From: Sphaerosporella brunnea
Lineage: Eukaryota > Ascomycota > Pezizomycetes > Pezizales > Pyronemataceae
Length of the DNA: 64,000 nucleotides
Assembly (NCBI GenBank): GCA_008704415.1
Contig: VXIS01000008.1
Location: 281,767-345,766 of the forward strand
Direction: 5' to 3'
Shown piece by piece: positions 11,736 to 22,700 of this stretch (position 1 is the first letter of the stretch; each line of letters opens with the position of its first letter). Below the pieces are notes generated by a model. The model was given only the letters and a program-made list of their open reading frames with translations. It was not told the origin of the DNA and ran no database searches. A program made the translations under genes and the position numbers.

Positions 11736-14700
11736 TCGCACCACCAGATCGCAGCAACCGCTGAATCACCAGCATGGACGCCACAATCAAAGATGCTGTC
11801 CGTTCGCGAGCAGCAGAGCTTAGCAGCGTTATCGGCCAGGCGATGAATGTGCCGCAGGTGATGCCTGCAATATTTTTTGAGACTGTAATGCTGGCGGCCT
11901 GAGATAAAGATCAGCCACAGCAAGGTGCATTCAATGATTTGGGCTTGACACTGTTCCTGAAATATTATCAATAGGACTGAGTATGGCGACACAGGTAGTT
12001 GCCATATGAAGGCAATTCGCTGATAGAACCGTGCATAGAAATCAAATAGCGATGCCACCACCGCATATTGACCGTCTTAGAAACCTCTCTCAGGCCTGGC
12101 AACTACTATTCAGGCAAATGGCAGTGCCGTTGGATCGGCTCTGCGTATGATTGATGACAGACTGTACGCAGGAAGACGACTTTGTTATACCGGCAGCAAC
12201 GCACCAGCAGGCGTTCAATAACCACACAACGCCCATAGTGACATGACAGCATGCGCCTCAAACAATGCATGGTACAAACTGGAATTTGTGCATTTACGGA
12301 ACAAACATTATTTCCTATTCTGCGACTGCAATGGACGGAGGCCAAAATTTATTTAAGGAGGTGGCAAGATGCCGCATCTGACAGTCTCCGGTCACGGCCA
12401 CATGCGTTAATATGACGATGCCATCAAACTTCCCAACAGACATATCCAGTGCCGGACTCAACATGATGTACGTCAAGCCCTGGGACTACATCAACTACCA
12501 TGTTTCTAGGCACCCTGGGACCCACAGCACACCAGAGGCGAACTTGCACACGGTGCTTGCAGTAGCCCACGCCGAGAACGCTGCTCAGTTCGTGCCATCT
12601 GGAAAAGTTTATAGCATGTAGCCGTTGCAAAACCCGAGCCCTGAACCGCTGCTACTTGAGAACACCGACACTAAGAGGCCCAGCCTCTTCCTACACTATG
12701 TGGCAGCCACTTGAAGACAACCTCGGCTCAAGCCTCTACCCGATCACTGGCAGCCAGTGCAAAACCGGACATTTCAGTTCAAGTACCACAACTACCAAAA
12801 TCGCTGCTCCATACTATCAGGCGGACGTTTTGCCGAGCTCTCTGAATGTGGATTCTGAACTTCGTTTACCCAAGCTAGGCGTGATCTTAGCTCCTTTCTG
12901 TGGGACTACGGTTTGCCTTTTGTGAAAGGATGGTGCACGCTTGATGGGTATCCGAGGACAGGTTGGACGACGTGTCTGAGTGTGGCTAGCGACGCTCAAG
13001 TTGGTTTTACAACTTGGAAGTGTTACTATCATGACTCTCTTGCAGTGGCGGTGCGGTTGAGCTTTCCCAGGGTTTACAAGCAGGGAGTCTAACTGGCCAC
13101 TTGATGCTCTTCAGCGCTTGTCGCAGGCATTGCCAGGCCCGGCGTTTGGTAGGCTACTGGAAGCACTGCTTGCCAGTGCGTGGAATGTCATGGATCGAAG
13201 AGGTCTCACAGTCCCTCTGTAGAATGTGCACCAGCGCTGTATCTGTTCTTATACTTACCACGGTCTGGATATTACTGTACATTTTCCCAGTACAAATCTT
13301 CAACTGTCATCAATTTTCGTTTCAATTTTGCCTATAACTAAATTGGCGGGGCAGGGGCGTATTGGATAATGTTCTGTCAGCGGTATAAAAGTGTGTTATG
13401 ACATCTGTTTTAGATGAGTCCAATCGCACCATAATGGTTGTTTAATGTGTATTCACATATAAATGGAGTGCCGCACAAAGATCCCGAAAATCAAAATTCT
13501 TATACGACCAATAGTCAATATTCAAAATATTATCATTCCGGTGACCGAAGCCATATGGTTATATAGACCAGGTGCTTACCTGTCTCGGCAATTCATATCG
13601 ATTGTGTGGGGTTTTTGGACAAACTGTCTCTCTACAACATCGACGGGTTTCGCTTTGAAAACGTCACATCTCCCGAAAAGCCCACTGTCGATCATGATAT
13701 TTCGACAATAGCTGTTGATTCCTCTTTGCTCCCTCAATTCCCTATGAGGGAGTGGCCAGCTTTGGGGCAGGTTGCGGTTCACAGCAATATTCCTGGATCC
13801 CGGCGGGCGTCACAGGAATAGCTTATCGAATATGACCCAGAACACACAGTGTGACTTCTCAGACCTCACAGGCAACGTAAAAAGATTCAGAAGATCCCTC
13901 AACATCATGCCATACAGTTAGTCCGCTAGTAGGAGTTTGACATCCAGGACTGTCATGAAGTGGCTTAGCAATTGTCAACGTGCGAAAATGGCTATCACTG
14001 GGCGCGAGGAAACTAATTGTCGCAGCCATTCACAGCCAACGTACATATAGAGGTATCAATGGAAACAGTTGGTTCAGCTCGCGATGTGAAGACAGAACCC
14101 GTGGTCCTTGACTACTATGCTGTTGTGCTATGGTTCTCTACCTGTCACCCACTGGTGGCTGTTATTGAAGAACAGTTTCTCCCATCGGTTTCTGAATAGG
14201 TTCTTTAACATTTAGTGACACAGTTACTTGGCCGTTTTCCTGTCGGCTACACTAGGGGTAAGCCAGCTTGTGCTTCCCATGTACCTTCCAGCCTAAAGAG
14301 GCCAGTTACTCACCGTCGAATATTCAAGTCGCTGCCTTCCTCTTCGCCATCTGGATTGGTTGCAATCCAGGCAGTATTTGTCGCCCTTACCCAGCTGGCA
14401 TACAGTGATGATGAGGCGACGCTGCATGCGGCTGGCAGAAAGACAGCATTGTGGTGGGTCGGTAGTCTCCACGCCGCAGCCACTTTATGTAGGTTGTACA
14501 CGCTCTACAGTCGGATTATTCCCAGGCTTGACTCGCCCTGTGAAAAGAGGGTCAGAAAATGCGCTATAGGCGTTTCTACCTACGCAGGTCCAATATGCCT
14601 TGACATAGGAGCGGCACCACAGCCTACGATTTCTGTTGGAGTACTACACAAACCACTTCCCAGTTTCGCTCAACAACATGTGTTTCGAGATCGTTGGATC

Positions 14701-15110
14701 CGCCTAACATGGCCTATGTTTCAGCTGATTGCTACTGGCCCTTGAAGCAGAGAAGGTCTCGCGCCGCGTATTTCACCCTGCTCGCGATGCTGCAGGAGTA
14801 CCCGGTTGTTGACTATTGGCCACACGAATCGGGACATGTAACTCCTGGGATTGCTTTATACGAACCAGAAATCAAAGTGATATCATAAGTTTGCCAGTGA
14901 CCAGTTGGACGTACGTCTCCGCAATGGATTACATCAACCACTCTGCACATAAAAATGACGGCAACAGGTAAACACTGCAAATTGCCGCTGCATTATATTC
15001 ATCGATGCACCAAGCATTAATCATCGCACGTTCTTTAACCGCTACCATGATAGCAAGCCCCCCACGATGCGATTTTGAAAGGCACCGTAGCTCTTCCATT
15101 CGTTAAATCA
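11736..15110. other. No supportable gene; patchy short ORFs
   Basis: Short frames exist (for example a 42-codon ATG frame at 11774-11902, a 69-codon frame at 12412-12621, 13606-13821, 14215-14745), some protein-like in style, but all are short, broken and lack recognisable domains. The 12.65-13.09 kb stretch reads as fragments rich in aromatic residues in two frames, suggesting an old pseudogene. I see no tandem repeats or element ends here. Confidence 0.45.
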
Positions 15111-15118
15111 GTTGGGCT
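15111..15118. repeat. Left 8-bp target-site duplication
   Basis: GTTGGGCT, identical to the copy at 15943-15950 on the other side of the hAT-type element. Confidence 0.85.
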
Positions 15119-15420
15119 CAGTGTTCCCCACGGTCCGTCCGGTCCAGTTCTGTCTTGCGACGGGACTGGACTACATGTTGCGGTCCAGTCGGCACCTCAG
15201 ACTACGATCGACTGCCGTCGACCGCGGTCTCCGGTTGACTAGTCCAAACAGTGCAAATCAGTACTGGTGCAAATTCTCATTATTATTTTAGCCAGCTACA
15301 TAGTACCCCGTATCATGATAATTAGCATTGATTACTGTGCTTCACGTTCCTGCCTTCGTCTGTCCATCGACGCCTTGTGAAGAGCGTCCAGCATTTCATC
15401 AAGCTCTACATCTTCGGAAT

Positions 15421-15576
15421 TCAAATGATGCTTTTCCTTGACTTCTGTTTGGCCAAAAAGGTGTTGGGGACGATGCTATCCTCGGCATCACCGTCCTCGG
15501 CAGGGTTGCTGGCCAACGTCGGTGACAGTCGCAACGAACCCACGGTAGGTGTATAGGTGATGCTATCGTCGGCCAT
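15421..15576 (-). CDS. Short ORF inside the hAT-type element
   Basis: An ATG at 15576 on the minus strand opens 51 codons beginning MADDSITYTPTVGSLRLSPT and ending at 15421. Past the stop, a different frame reads on as an acidic then basic helical segment (SEDVELDEMLDALHKASMDR), so a frameshift may have cut a longer protein. It is the only protein-like content of the element. It could be the N-terminus of a lost transposase or a captured gene fragment. No domain is recognised. Confidence 0.35.
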   Translation of the reverse strand: MADDSITYTPTVGSLRLSPTLASNPAEDGDAEDSIVPNTFLAKQKSRKSII

Positions 15577-15713
15577 TGCACCAGAGGGTAGCCGCGGGCT
15601 GGCGTGCGCTCGCTCAGGAGATAGTAGACTGTAGTGGCAGGGGGGGAGTTGGAGAAATAGAAAGGACGATATGTACAAAAGATATGTACAAACAACGCTC
15701 GACCCGAACTCAT

Positions 15714-15784
15714 CTCAACCCTCAACCTTCAACCCTCAACCCCTCAACCCTCAACATTCAACCCTCAACCCTTCAACCCACCCA
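15714..15784 (+). repeat. Imperfect CCCTCAA heptamer array
   Basis: About ten imperfect copies of CCCTCAA (CAACCCT, with variants CCTTCAA, CCCCTCAA, CATTCAA) follow each other. On the other strand this is TTGAGGG, telomere-like but not a canonical fungal telomere unit. It lies wholly inside the hAT-type element, upstream of its minus-strand ORF. Confidence 0.75.
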
Positions 15785-15942
15785 TCCCCGGAAAAGACCC
15801 AAACTGCAGTCCACTGCAGTCGACAGCACCCTCACACTAGACTGGACCACGTCGCGCTAGTCCACTGCCACTGCCGACCGGACTGGACTACGCAGTCCGT
15901 CGACTATAGTCCACAGTCCGGGACGGCCCATGGAGAACACTG

Positions 15943-15950
15943 GTTGGGCT
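15943..15950. repeat. Right 8-bp target-site duplication
   Basis: GTTGGGCT directly after the terminal GAACACTG. Removing the element and one copy rejoins the flanks cleanly. Confidence 0.85.
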
Positions 15951-17700
15951 TGCAGACCCGCAGAGTATCAAGCCTATACAGTTCACCAAACATTAACCCG
16001 TTGCGTTTCTGGTGGGGTATACACCGTCACATCGTCCCCGTGGCAGAACCACGGTTTTGTCCTGTTCCTCAGCGTGACCACAGGTCCTCTCGGGAGGCAT
16101 AACTCTTGTGATATGCGGGACCGGTCTCTTTTGGTGGGGCATAGGCAGGAGTATCATGCTTCTGGATACACTGCAGGTTCAGGGACGTTGTGCTATCTCA
16201 CAAAGCGACCTTTGAGCTGTGCTCGGTAAGTTTCAGGTGTCCAGATCCTATTCGAGAAACATGTTGCGCATCTACAAGGACCTGTAGAGTGAGCTCTTCC
16301 ACCGCGCATCAACCCGCTCCACGTCATCCTGCCAGATGCTCCTCAATGGTGGTTTCTGGATATTTCTGGTCAGCCCAAATTCCGGAAGCCTGGTCTCTGA
16401 ATATTCGGGGCACTCGCACGCTGGCTCAGCGCAGCTTCTCAACGGCAACAAATGCATCCCTGCGATCACGTGCAGGAGCAATCTTCACAATTGTCACCGC
16501 ATACCCACCGACTTTCCGCTCCACATGCTGCCCCGATTCCGTTCGGAATTGTATGAACTCGTAATGCATCATACCCTCGGTTCCAACGAAGCAGTTCACA
16601 TATAAGGACGTTCAGCACCCTGAATAGCCGTCCGCAGGTTACGCCCTCACCGAGCCGATCAGTAGCAGTACACACCCAGCAGTGACGACGGCCCACGCTG
16701 AGAACGCCGGGCGTTTTTTGAGGATTACATGGGCTTGCACGGTTTATGGTTGCGGGTTGTCGGGCTAGACTAGTCAGACAAAGCACTGACAAGCTCGGTG
16801 GAGCTTGGAGAAGAACGCACTTGAACCCTACGTGCCAGGAGAAGGGCAAATGTAGGTGGCAACAAAGAGGTACGTGCTCGGATGCATGGCACTGGCACTG
16901 ACACCAGCGTGATGGTCCAAAACGACACAGCCTACTAAGTGCCGAACTACTGAGGGTTTTCATCCCGTGAGAAGAAGCAGATTTCGATCGCTGTGGGTAG
17001 CGACTGACACCTGGTACTGACGTATCTGACCAGGTGATAGTGGATGATGCGCTCAGATAACCCATGTATGACGGCGCGCTCGCGTGCGCGGCAAAAAAGC
17101 TCACCTCCCACTCAATTGTCACGTTAAAAACCAGAAAAAGGACAAAAAAAAACGAAAAAAGAAAACAACTACGACGCCTGTAAATCCGCCTTTGAACTCT
17201 TGGATTCCGGTGATTTTTGTTTTCTTTGTCACCGGCCTAAAGCTGTGGCCCCCTTTTGACGCTTCTGGAGTCTTTGAAGTCTCGAAAGGACTTCGCAATA
17301 TTTGGTGCTTTGTGAACTTCCGATGCCGGGTCTTGCGCCGTTTCAAGGACCTTTTCCTGTTCAAAATAACTTGCAACAGCCAAACGCAATCTATCTTTTG
17401 CAGCATAATGCCGATCCGTGCCAAATACCCAAGCCTTGAGAGGTTTGCTCATGGTGGATGGTGTGACGGCAGAATATGTTCACAGGCAATCACTCGGGTC
17501 CACGTGCTAGCCATATAAGGTATATCTCTTATCTTATCGCATCATCTACTATCTTCCGTCATCCACTATCACGTGGTAAGATACTTTAGTCAGAAACCCA
17601 TTTAACCCGAGCACCAGACGACCCCCGCGCCCACAACCACCTTCGAACCAGGCTCCGACACGCCACGATCTACCTCTACCCTCATCCTCGCATCGCTCTT
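15951..17700. other. No supportable gene except a minus-strand fragment
   Basis: A minus frame of 218 codons (17122-16466, opening on a non-ATG codon) and shorter + frames are present without known domains. Near 17130-17165 the + strand is A-rich. The last 170 bp before the nuclease-kinase gene are CT/AT-rich (TATCTCTTATCTTATCGC), which could be promoter sequence. Confidence 0.4.
17237..17452 (-). CDS. Hypothetical fragment, 71 codons
   Basis: A minus-strand ATG at 17452 opens a protein-like frame with a basic, helical centre (AAKDRLRLAVASYFEQEKVL) and a basic end. It is soluble in character, without Cys pairs or membrane segments. No family is recognised. It is about 280 bp upstream of and divergent from the possible first exon of the nuclease-kinase gene, so the two could share a promoter region. 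It might equally be a transposon relic. Confidence 0.25.
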   Translation of the reverse strand: MSKPLKAWVFGTDRHYAAKDRLRLAVASYFEQEKVLETAQDPASEVHKAPNIAKSFRDFKDSRSVKRGPQL

Positions 17701-17729
17701 CAGTGATCGACTCCTCAGGAACAGCTGCG

Positions 17730-17944
17730 ATGACGTTGATTTCAGCCGCGCAGCGTCAAGAAATCCTCACACGTTGGCTCCACTACCCAGTGTCATGACT
17801 GTATCTAAGCTAACGCCCGCACCCAGCCTATATCGCCTTGATCGAACAGTCTGGGCCCGATGCCGCGTTCAATTGTGTGGTCCAGATGGGGTCGATGAGC
17901 CATCGCCGCCCGAACGACACAGCTGCTGACCGTCATCGTCGCAG
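17730..17944 (+). other. Candidate 5' exon(s) and intron(s) of the nuclease-kinase gene
   Basis: An ATG at 17730 opens about 22 codons (MTLISAAQRQEILTRWLHYP) before a TGA. Then come a CTAAC branch-like site near 17809, a CCCAG at 17821-17825, a second protein-like piece (YIALIEQSGPDAAFN), a GCTGAC site and GTCGCAG ending at 17944. Removing one or two short introns can join these in frame to the main ORF. The precise donors are ambiguous, so this is an inference. Confidence 0.35.
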
Positions 17945-17950
17945 GTAGAA

Positions 17951-19777
17951 TTGACACTTGGATCGGAAGCGACGCGCTTGCAGCAACACAACGATGACCT
18001 TCTCACCACGCAGGCCGATCTCCAGGGTCAAATCGCCGACCTCCAATGTCAAATCGCCGGTCTCCAAGGTCAAATTGGCGGCCTCCAAGGTCAAATTGCC
18101 GGCCTCCAAGGTCAAATTGCCGGCCTCCAAGATCAAACCGCCGATCTTCGACACGAAAGAGCCAAACTACAAACTCAGGTGGAACGACTGCAAGCGAAAA
18201 ATATCAGCAATCTGAAGAAGATGATCAGCATGGCAGTTGTCAAACACGGTGCCACACGGCGCACCAACCTGCCGAAAGGAAGTGAAACTCGCGCCCAGGT
18301 TTGGCAGGATTGCAAGGCTCGAGGGATGGTCGACCATTTACCGCCGCCCAGCCAGGAAATTCCGGATGTTGTCAGCTCCCATCAGGAACACATTGAAACT
18401 TTGGTACAACGAACTTTCATCACCGAGACAGACATGTACGGTCCCACAACGTTGTGTTTGCAGCCGATCTTTTCTTGGCTGGACGGGCACTTCCTGATGG
18501 ACACTCATTCACACAAGACCCCCGGTGGACAACCGGACCTTTGCGTGTATAGGGGCCAACGGTCAATGCTCACCCTCAGCACCTTCCTGGAGATGAAGGT
18601 GCACCCTAACCTGACTGACAGTGACCTTGGGCAGTGTATTGACTACCTCTTCGCCATGCGCCGGTATCAGCTGGGCCGCAGCATTTACGTTGCCTTACTC
18701 TCCAACCTCACGGAGAACGTGGTCATGACGTTGAGGTTCAGTTTGAACGACAATGATTCCCCGGGCTCGACCCGCGGAGACTCAGACTACCAACCGAGGA
18801 TTACGCTCGCAGGTGATATTACTCTAGTCGAGGCAATCGCAATGATTGTTCACTATCTCCCTATCGACGGCTATGTTGCGCCTGAATTGGCTTTCTCTCT
18901 GGAGCTATGCGCACACGACAGCATTGTTGGATCCCCAACGAGCTCCGTGGTTGGGTTTTTCCCGGTTCCCGGCGGGAAGACTGGCAACCTCATGGCGGTC
19001 AAGGTCGCGCATGAGGCGAATCCTGCATATGAGGCCGAGATCGAGCTGTTGAGGTTTATAAAGGAGCACGGCGGCGTACAGTCACATCTTCCGGACCTCG
19101 TGTGGGACAAACCGGACAAATTCGAGTTCGGCATCAAGCCGGTCGGCCAGCCGTTCCGAAAACGTTACATGCCGAATACTCGCTCCATGCAAGGCTGCAT
19201 GAGGGATGTCCTGTCGGCCCTCATGTGGATTCACCAGCGCGGAGTGATTCACAGCGACGTGCAAACCGACAACATCATCATCGTTCTGGACCCAGAGACA
19301 CCCGGGCTTGAGGTCACGCGGGCGCACGCGGTGCTTATAGATTTCGATAGCTCGGCCATGGCCAGAGAACTCACCTTCTATGCCGGTGGCTACATCTGCA
19401 CGCCGCCAAAATTGCTGGAACACATGGCGATGCAGCGGCACTACCAGCTCGAAGCGGAGAGACGGGTTTCCGGACAAACCGCGTACACCTCGGACTCGGG
19501 AGACGACACGTACCGACATGTGCAGCACGTTCCGGCTCTAGGAGACGATCTCCACGCCTTTATCGTCCTCCTTGTGCAGGTGCAATACCCGCACGGTTTC
19601 CACCGGTTCCAGTCAGCCGGAGTCAAAAACCCGGATTCCCGCGAGTTCGCGCAGCTGCAGATGATGTGGAAGCGTTTGCGCAAAAGCTGGATGTGGCGGC
19701 GGTTCATTGACGCGGCAGAGCGAGAGGATGTGCAAGCCATGATGAACGACCTGGATTGTATGATCACGGTCACATGA
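17951..19777 (+). CDS. Coiled-coil / PD-(D/E)xK nuclease / protein kinase fusion (Crinkler-like)
   Basis: This is the largest cellular-type frame, open for 608 codons and intact to the TGA at 19775-19777. Numbering from the first codon: residues 22-62 are heptads of LQGQIAG type (coiled coil); 130-260 fit a restriction-like nuclease with P195-D196, E214-x-K216 and the following Q228; 335-600 fit a protein kinase with K351, H434-S-D436...N441, D464-F-D466 and a late GDDLHAF helix. This order resembles nuclease-kinase fusions of the Crinkler (CRN) type in fungi and oomycetes. The frame opens with TTG, and an in-frame stop lies at 17927, so the start codon must be in an upstream exon. A splice acceptor (GTCGCAG) ends at 17944, and an ATG at 17730 is a candidate start. 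Exact exons are unresolved. The kinase lacks the usual Arg of HRD and the Gly of DFG, so activity is uncertain. Confidence 0.75.
   Translation: MTLGSEATRLQQHNDDLLTTQADLQGQIADLQCQIAGLQGQIGGLQGQIAGLQGQIAGLQDQTADLRHERAKLQTQVERLQAKNISNLKKMISMAVVKHGATRRTNLPKGSETRAQVWQDCKARGMVDHLPPPSQEIPDVVSSHQEHIETLVQRTFITETDMYGPTTLCLQPIFSWLDGHFLMDTHSHKTPGGQPDLCVYRGQRSMLTLSTFLEMKVHPNLTDSDLGQCIDYLFAMRRYQLGRSIYVALLSNLTENVVMTLRFSLNDNDSPGSTRGDSDYQPRITLAGDITLVEAIAMIVHYLPIDGYVAPELAFSLELCAHDSIVGSPTSSVVGFFPVPGGKTGNLMAVKVAHEANPAYEAEIELLRFIKEHGGVQSHLPDLVWDKPDKFEFGIKPVGQPFRKRYMPNTRSMQGCMRDVLSALMWIHQRGVIHSDVQTDNIIIVLDPETPGLEVTRAHAVLIDFDSSAMARELTFYAGGYICTPPKLLEHMAMQRHYQLEAERRVSGQTAYTSDSGDDTYRHVQHVPALGDDLHAFIVLLVQVQYPHGFHRFQSAGVKNPDSREFAQLQMMWKRLRKSWMWRRFIDAAEREDVQAMMNDLDCMITVT
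18010..18155 (+). repeat. In-frame 21-bp tandem repeats coding coiled-coil heptads
   Basis: CTCCAAGGTCAAATTGCCGGC-type units of 21 bp repeat about six times with few changes, each coding seven residues. The near-identity at DNA level points to recent unit duplication. A minus-strand frame through the repeat is only a consequence of the repetition. Confidence 0.85.
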
Positions 19778-22700
19778 GGTATCGGGCTGGGGGTGTTCGG
19801 GGTGGAAATCAATGAGTGGATACACTGTTCAACCGATAGTACTGAAAAGAAAGGATTGCACACGCAAGGTCATCAATCGTTTATCGGAAGTGAAGTAGAA
19901 AACAACCAGCAATTCCCCGTTGAGACGATTCTTGCCACGCGTTTGGGGAATCATGCTGGCTGACAGAATAGTTCGGTGCCAGCCTCCGCCACCAAACTGA
20001 TCATGTTATGCTCAGTGCCAATCTAGTTGGAAAACGCGCATAGCAATCTCGGGTAGGGGGTCGCCGGGGGGGGGGGGCATCACGTGGTTGCGGACCCAAG
20101 TGTCCACTGAAAAACCTATGTTCCATACTGCCGAGCAAATAATACCGCCAGGTAAAAGTGCGAGCGTATCACGCACCGAAATGTGCGATTTTTTGATTTT
20201 TGTATCCCACGCTTTACGCTCACGGTAGCCAACGCATTGTTGGTTACTCTGCTTTTCTGGGCTCCCGATTAGGTGGCAACAAACATCCATATTCTGAATG
20301 AAGCGACTGGCAAATCGATGGTTGTGATTGAGTGAATTTCTGTTTCGTGCGATTGCAAGCCGCCAAGGACGCGCTAGGACATGCTGATGCGTTCATCGCC
20401 ACGACAAATGCATGCATCAGAAGTTGATTGCGGTGATCTAAGCTACCTACAAGATGGAACTCAAATTGCTTTGATAGACCGCCAGACTGACTTAGAGCGA
20501 TACAGCCATCTCAGCCTACAAGGATTCAGAGATTTCAAACGTTGAGGAGAGCACTTTGGAGCTAGTTGTGCGCATTGGCATTCGGTGGGGAGAGCAAAGC
20601 AAAGTGTGGCTTAGAAACATTTGATAAAGTCCCTTGTAGATCTCATGACGATGTCTGCCCGGTAGTCTGGCCTGCCGATCAACGACGGTGTTTGCTCCTC
20701 CAGTCGGCCGGCCTAATAGATAATTTGCGCGACGTTATACTCAAAATTGGGTCTGCCGGACTGTCTGACCTGCCGAGAATCCTGGCCAGTTGGTCGCCAG
20801 GCAAATCCCCTTGGCAGAATGGAACACATAGGAGGAAGGTGACGTGGGAGGAGGTGACCAGTATCACGCTCAGCAGCAGCAACGGCCCATCACGTTTCGA
20901 CGCAATGAGACTGTCGCAAGTTTAAGCTCTGTCGCAATTGTTGGGGCCTCGAAGGGCACTGTGTATGTAACGGCTGGCGTATCCCCTCTGTAACATGTCA
21001 CACAATTATACAATGACACCTCTTTCGGAATTCGAAGTTCCAGTGATGGCGGATATTGTTTAGGAGACGTGCACACACCCAGGCTCGGAGACATACTACA
21101 CTACCCGGGCCCTTCTACGCCACTTGGGCCTTGCTTTGACTGGTTTGAGCCGCGCAGCGACGACGCCGGGAATCCAGCCATGTTCGTAGCTGGGCTACAA
21201 CGGGTGACCGTGGAATTGTATGAGGTTGAGTGAAGCCAGTTTTGAATCTTGCAGTACGTTTGTGATTGGTTCATTTCTGCGTATACTGGTAACGTGGCGG
21301 CATTTTTCAGGCACGCTGACAAATGGACGGTGCCGCTACTGACACCAGCTTTTACCCTTCCAAGTTGAGCGCATTCAACGGGCCGCTTCGTTGCAATTCT
21401 GGTATCCGTAGGCAGCCCTTCACCTGGTAAGGACTGGACGGGACTGTCCCTGCGCACACCAACAGTGGGAGCCAATTGCCCGAGCCGGTGTCAATTACCT
21501 AACATCGAACAAGCTTGTTTGCAGTAGAGTCAAAACGCACGGCGCTCCTCCATAAAGACTCAATCCCGAGGGACCTGCGCGTGGCGTCCCGCCGCTTGTG
21601 CTAGCCGTATGCCGAGCCGCAATAGTGATGGGCCGCTGACCGAACGGGAACGACAAGAAGGGCCCAAGGAAAACATGAGATAAGGGGTGTGGGTGCGCAG
21701 GTCATTGAACCCAGCTGCGCAAGATCCACGATGCCGGCGACGAAATCGACCCAACCAGGACAGCACATGGCTTTCCACATATGCGGCCTGTACTGGGGAG
21801 TGTATGTCGTAGGTCTCACCATCCGATCCTACTGTAAACAAGCAGTAACAGGGTTTGACCTACCGTTTTCTGTACCCCAACTACTCGACCTGCAAAATCC
21901 AGTATGTGCAGGTAACGGACCTGGTACTGTATCGGGGGTGGCCTCCAAACGTTATGGCACTTCTGCTTGCAAAGTCGATTTATTGACGTGCAACCAGCCG
22001 GAGGCTGAATGATGAAAGACAACTGCAAAGTTGGCGCACGGACAATTACAAGCAATGCTAAGTCATATTGTACACCTCTGAAAACGCCTTTACGACGACA
22101 GGAGCCACCATGACGGGTATATCGCGGCAGCTCCCACGTTTCCTTCCATCGCCATATTTTGTCGCATTATGTGAACGGCCAATATCCAGTTGTTACTTTG
22201 CAAACGTGAACACCTCTTCCGTCATGGCGTTCCTGCGACATCCTGGGCTAACCATGCGAGAGGCTGGAAAACGCAGAGCGCGCGATTGTGTCCTCAGATT
22301 ATGCTGTCTCTGCAGCCTCTGTGGAGACCTGATCGTTTCATTAAAACTGTAGCGCTTCACCAGCCAATACGGCGACGGTCCATCACGATACACACCGCAA
22401 AAGCGGAGGCGGTGCAGCGAAAGCTCTCGTCAATAATATTATTAGCCAACAGACTCAGGCCCCAGTAAGGAGCCTCAAGCCAGGCTTCATGCCGCCGTGA
22501 TTACGCTTAACAAAGTCCATTATAGCGAGTTTGTAGACTGACACCGTCGCGCTGAGGCCGTCGAGTTATGCGCGGCTGTGCGAGGATATTGGAATGTGAA
22601 CAAACCCGGAGACCAAGGGATCATCCCGTTGGATACCATTCACAGGATTGGCGAGGCAAGGACCAACATCAGGGCAGAAGAACGGCAATTGCACGACGTA

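Larger units (their letters stand above)
15119..15942. mobile_element. Non-autonomous hAT element, complete ends, 824 bp
   Basis: Both sides carry the same 8-bp direct duplication GTTGGGCT (15111-15118 and 15943-15950). Inside it the ends are imperfect inverted repeats starting CAGTGTTC..CCA.GG.CCGTCC and ending in the complement, GAACACTG. An 8-bp duplication with CAGTGTTC ends is diagnostic of the hAT superfamily. The subterminal 130 bp on each side are crowded with GGACTGGAC/GTCCAGTCC motifs, likely transposase sites. Inside are a CCCTCAA array and a short minus-strand ORF. No transposase is encoded, so it would depend on another element. Confidence 0.85.

Noticed and set aside
15714..15784. 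True chromosome-end telomere
   Set aside because: The array is short, impure and enclosed in a transposon with intact target duplications.
17933..18154. Minus-strand ORF with LEAGNLTLE repeats
   Set aside because: It is the antisense of the 21-bp coding repeat of the nuclease-kinase gene.
18010..18155. CRISPR-like repeats
   Set aside because: There are no spacers: 21-bp units are directly adjacent and coding.
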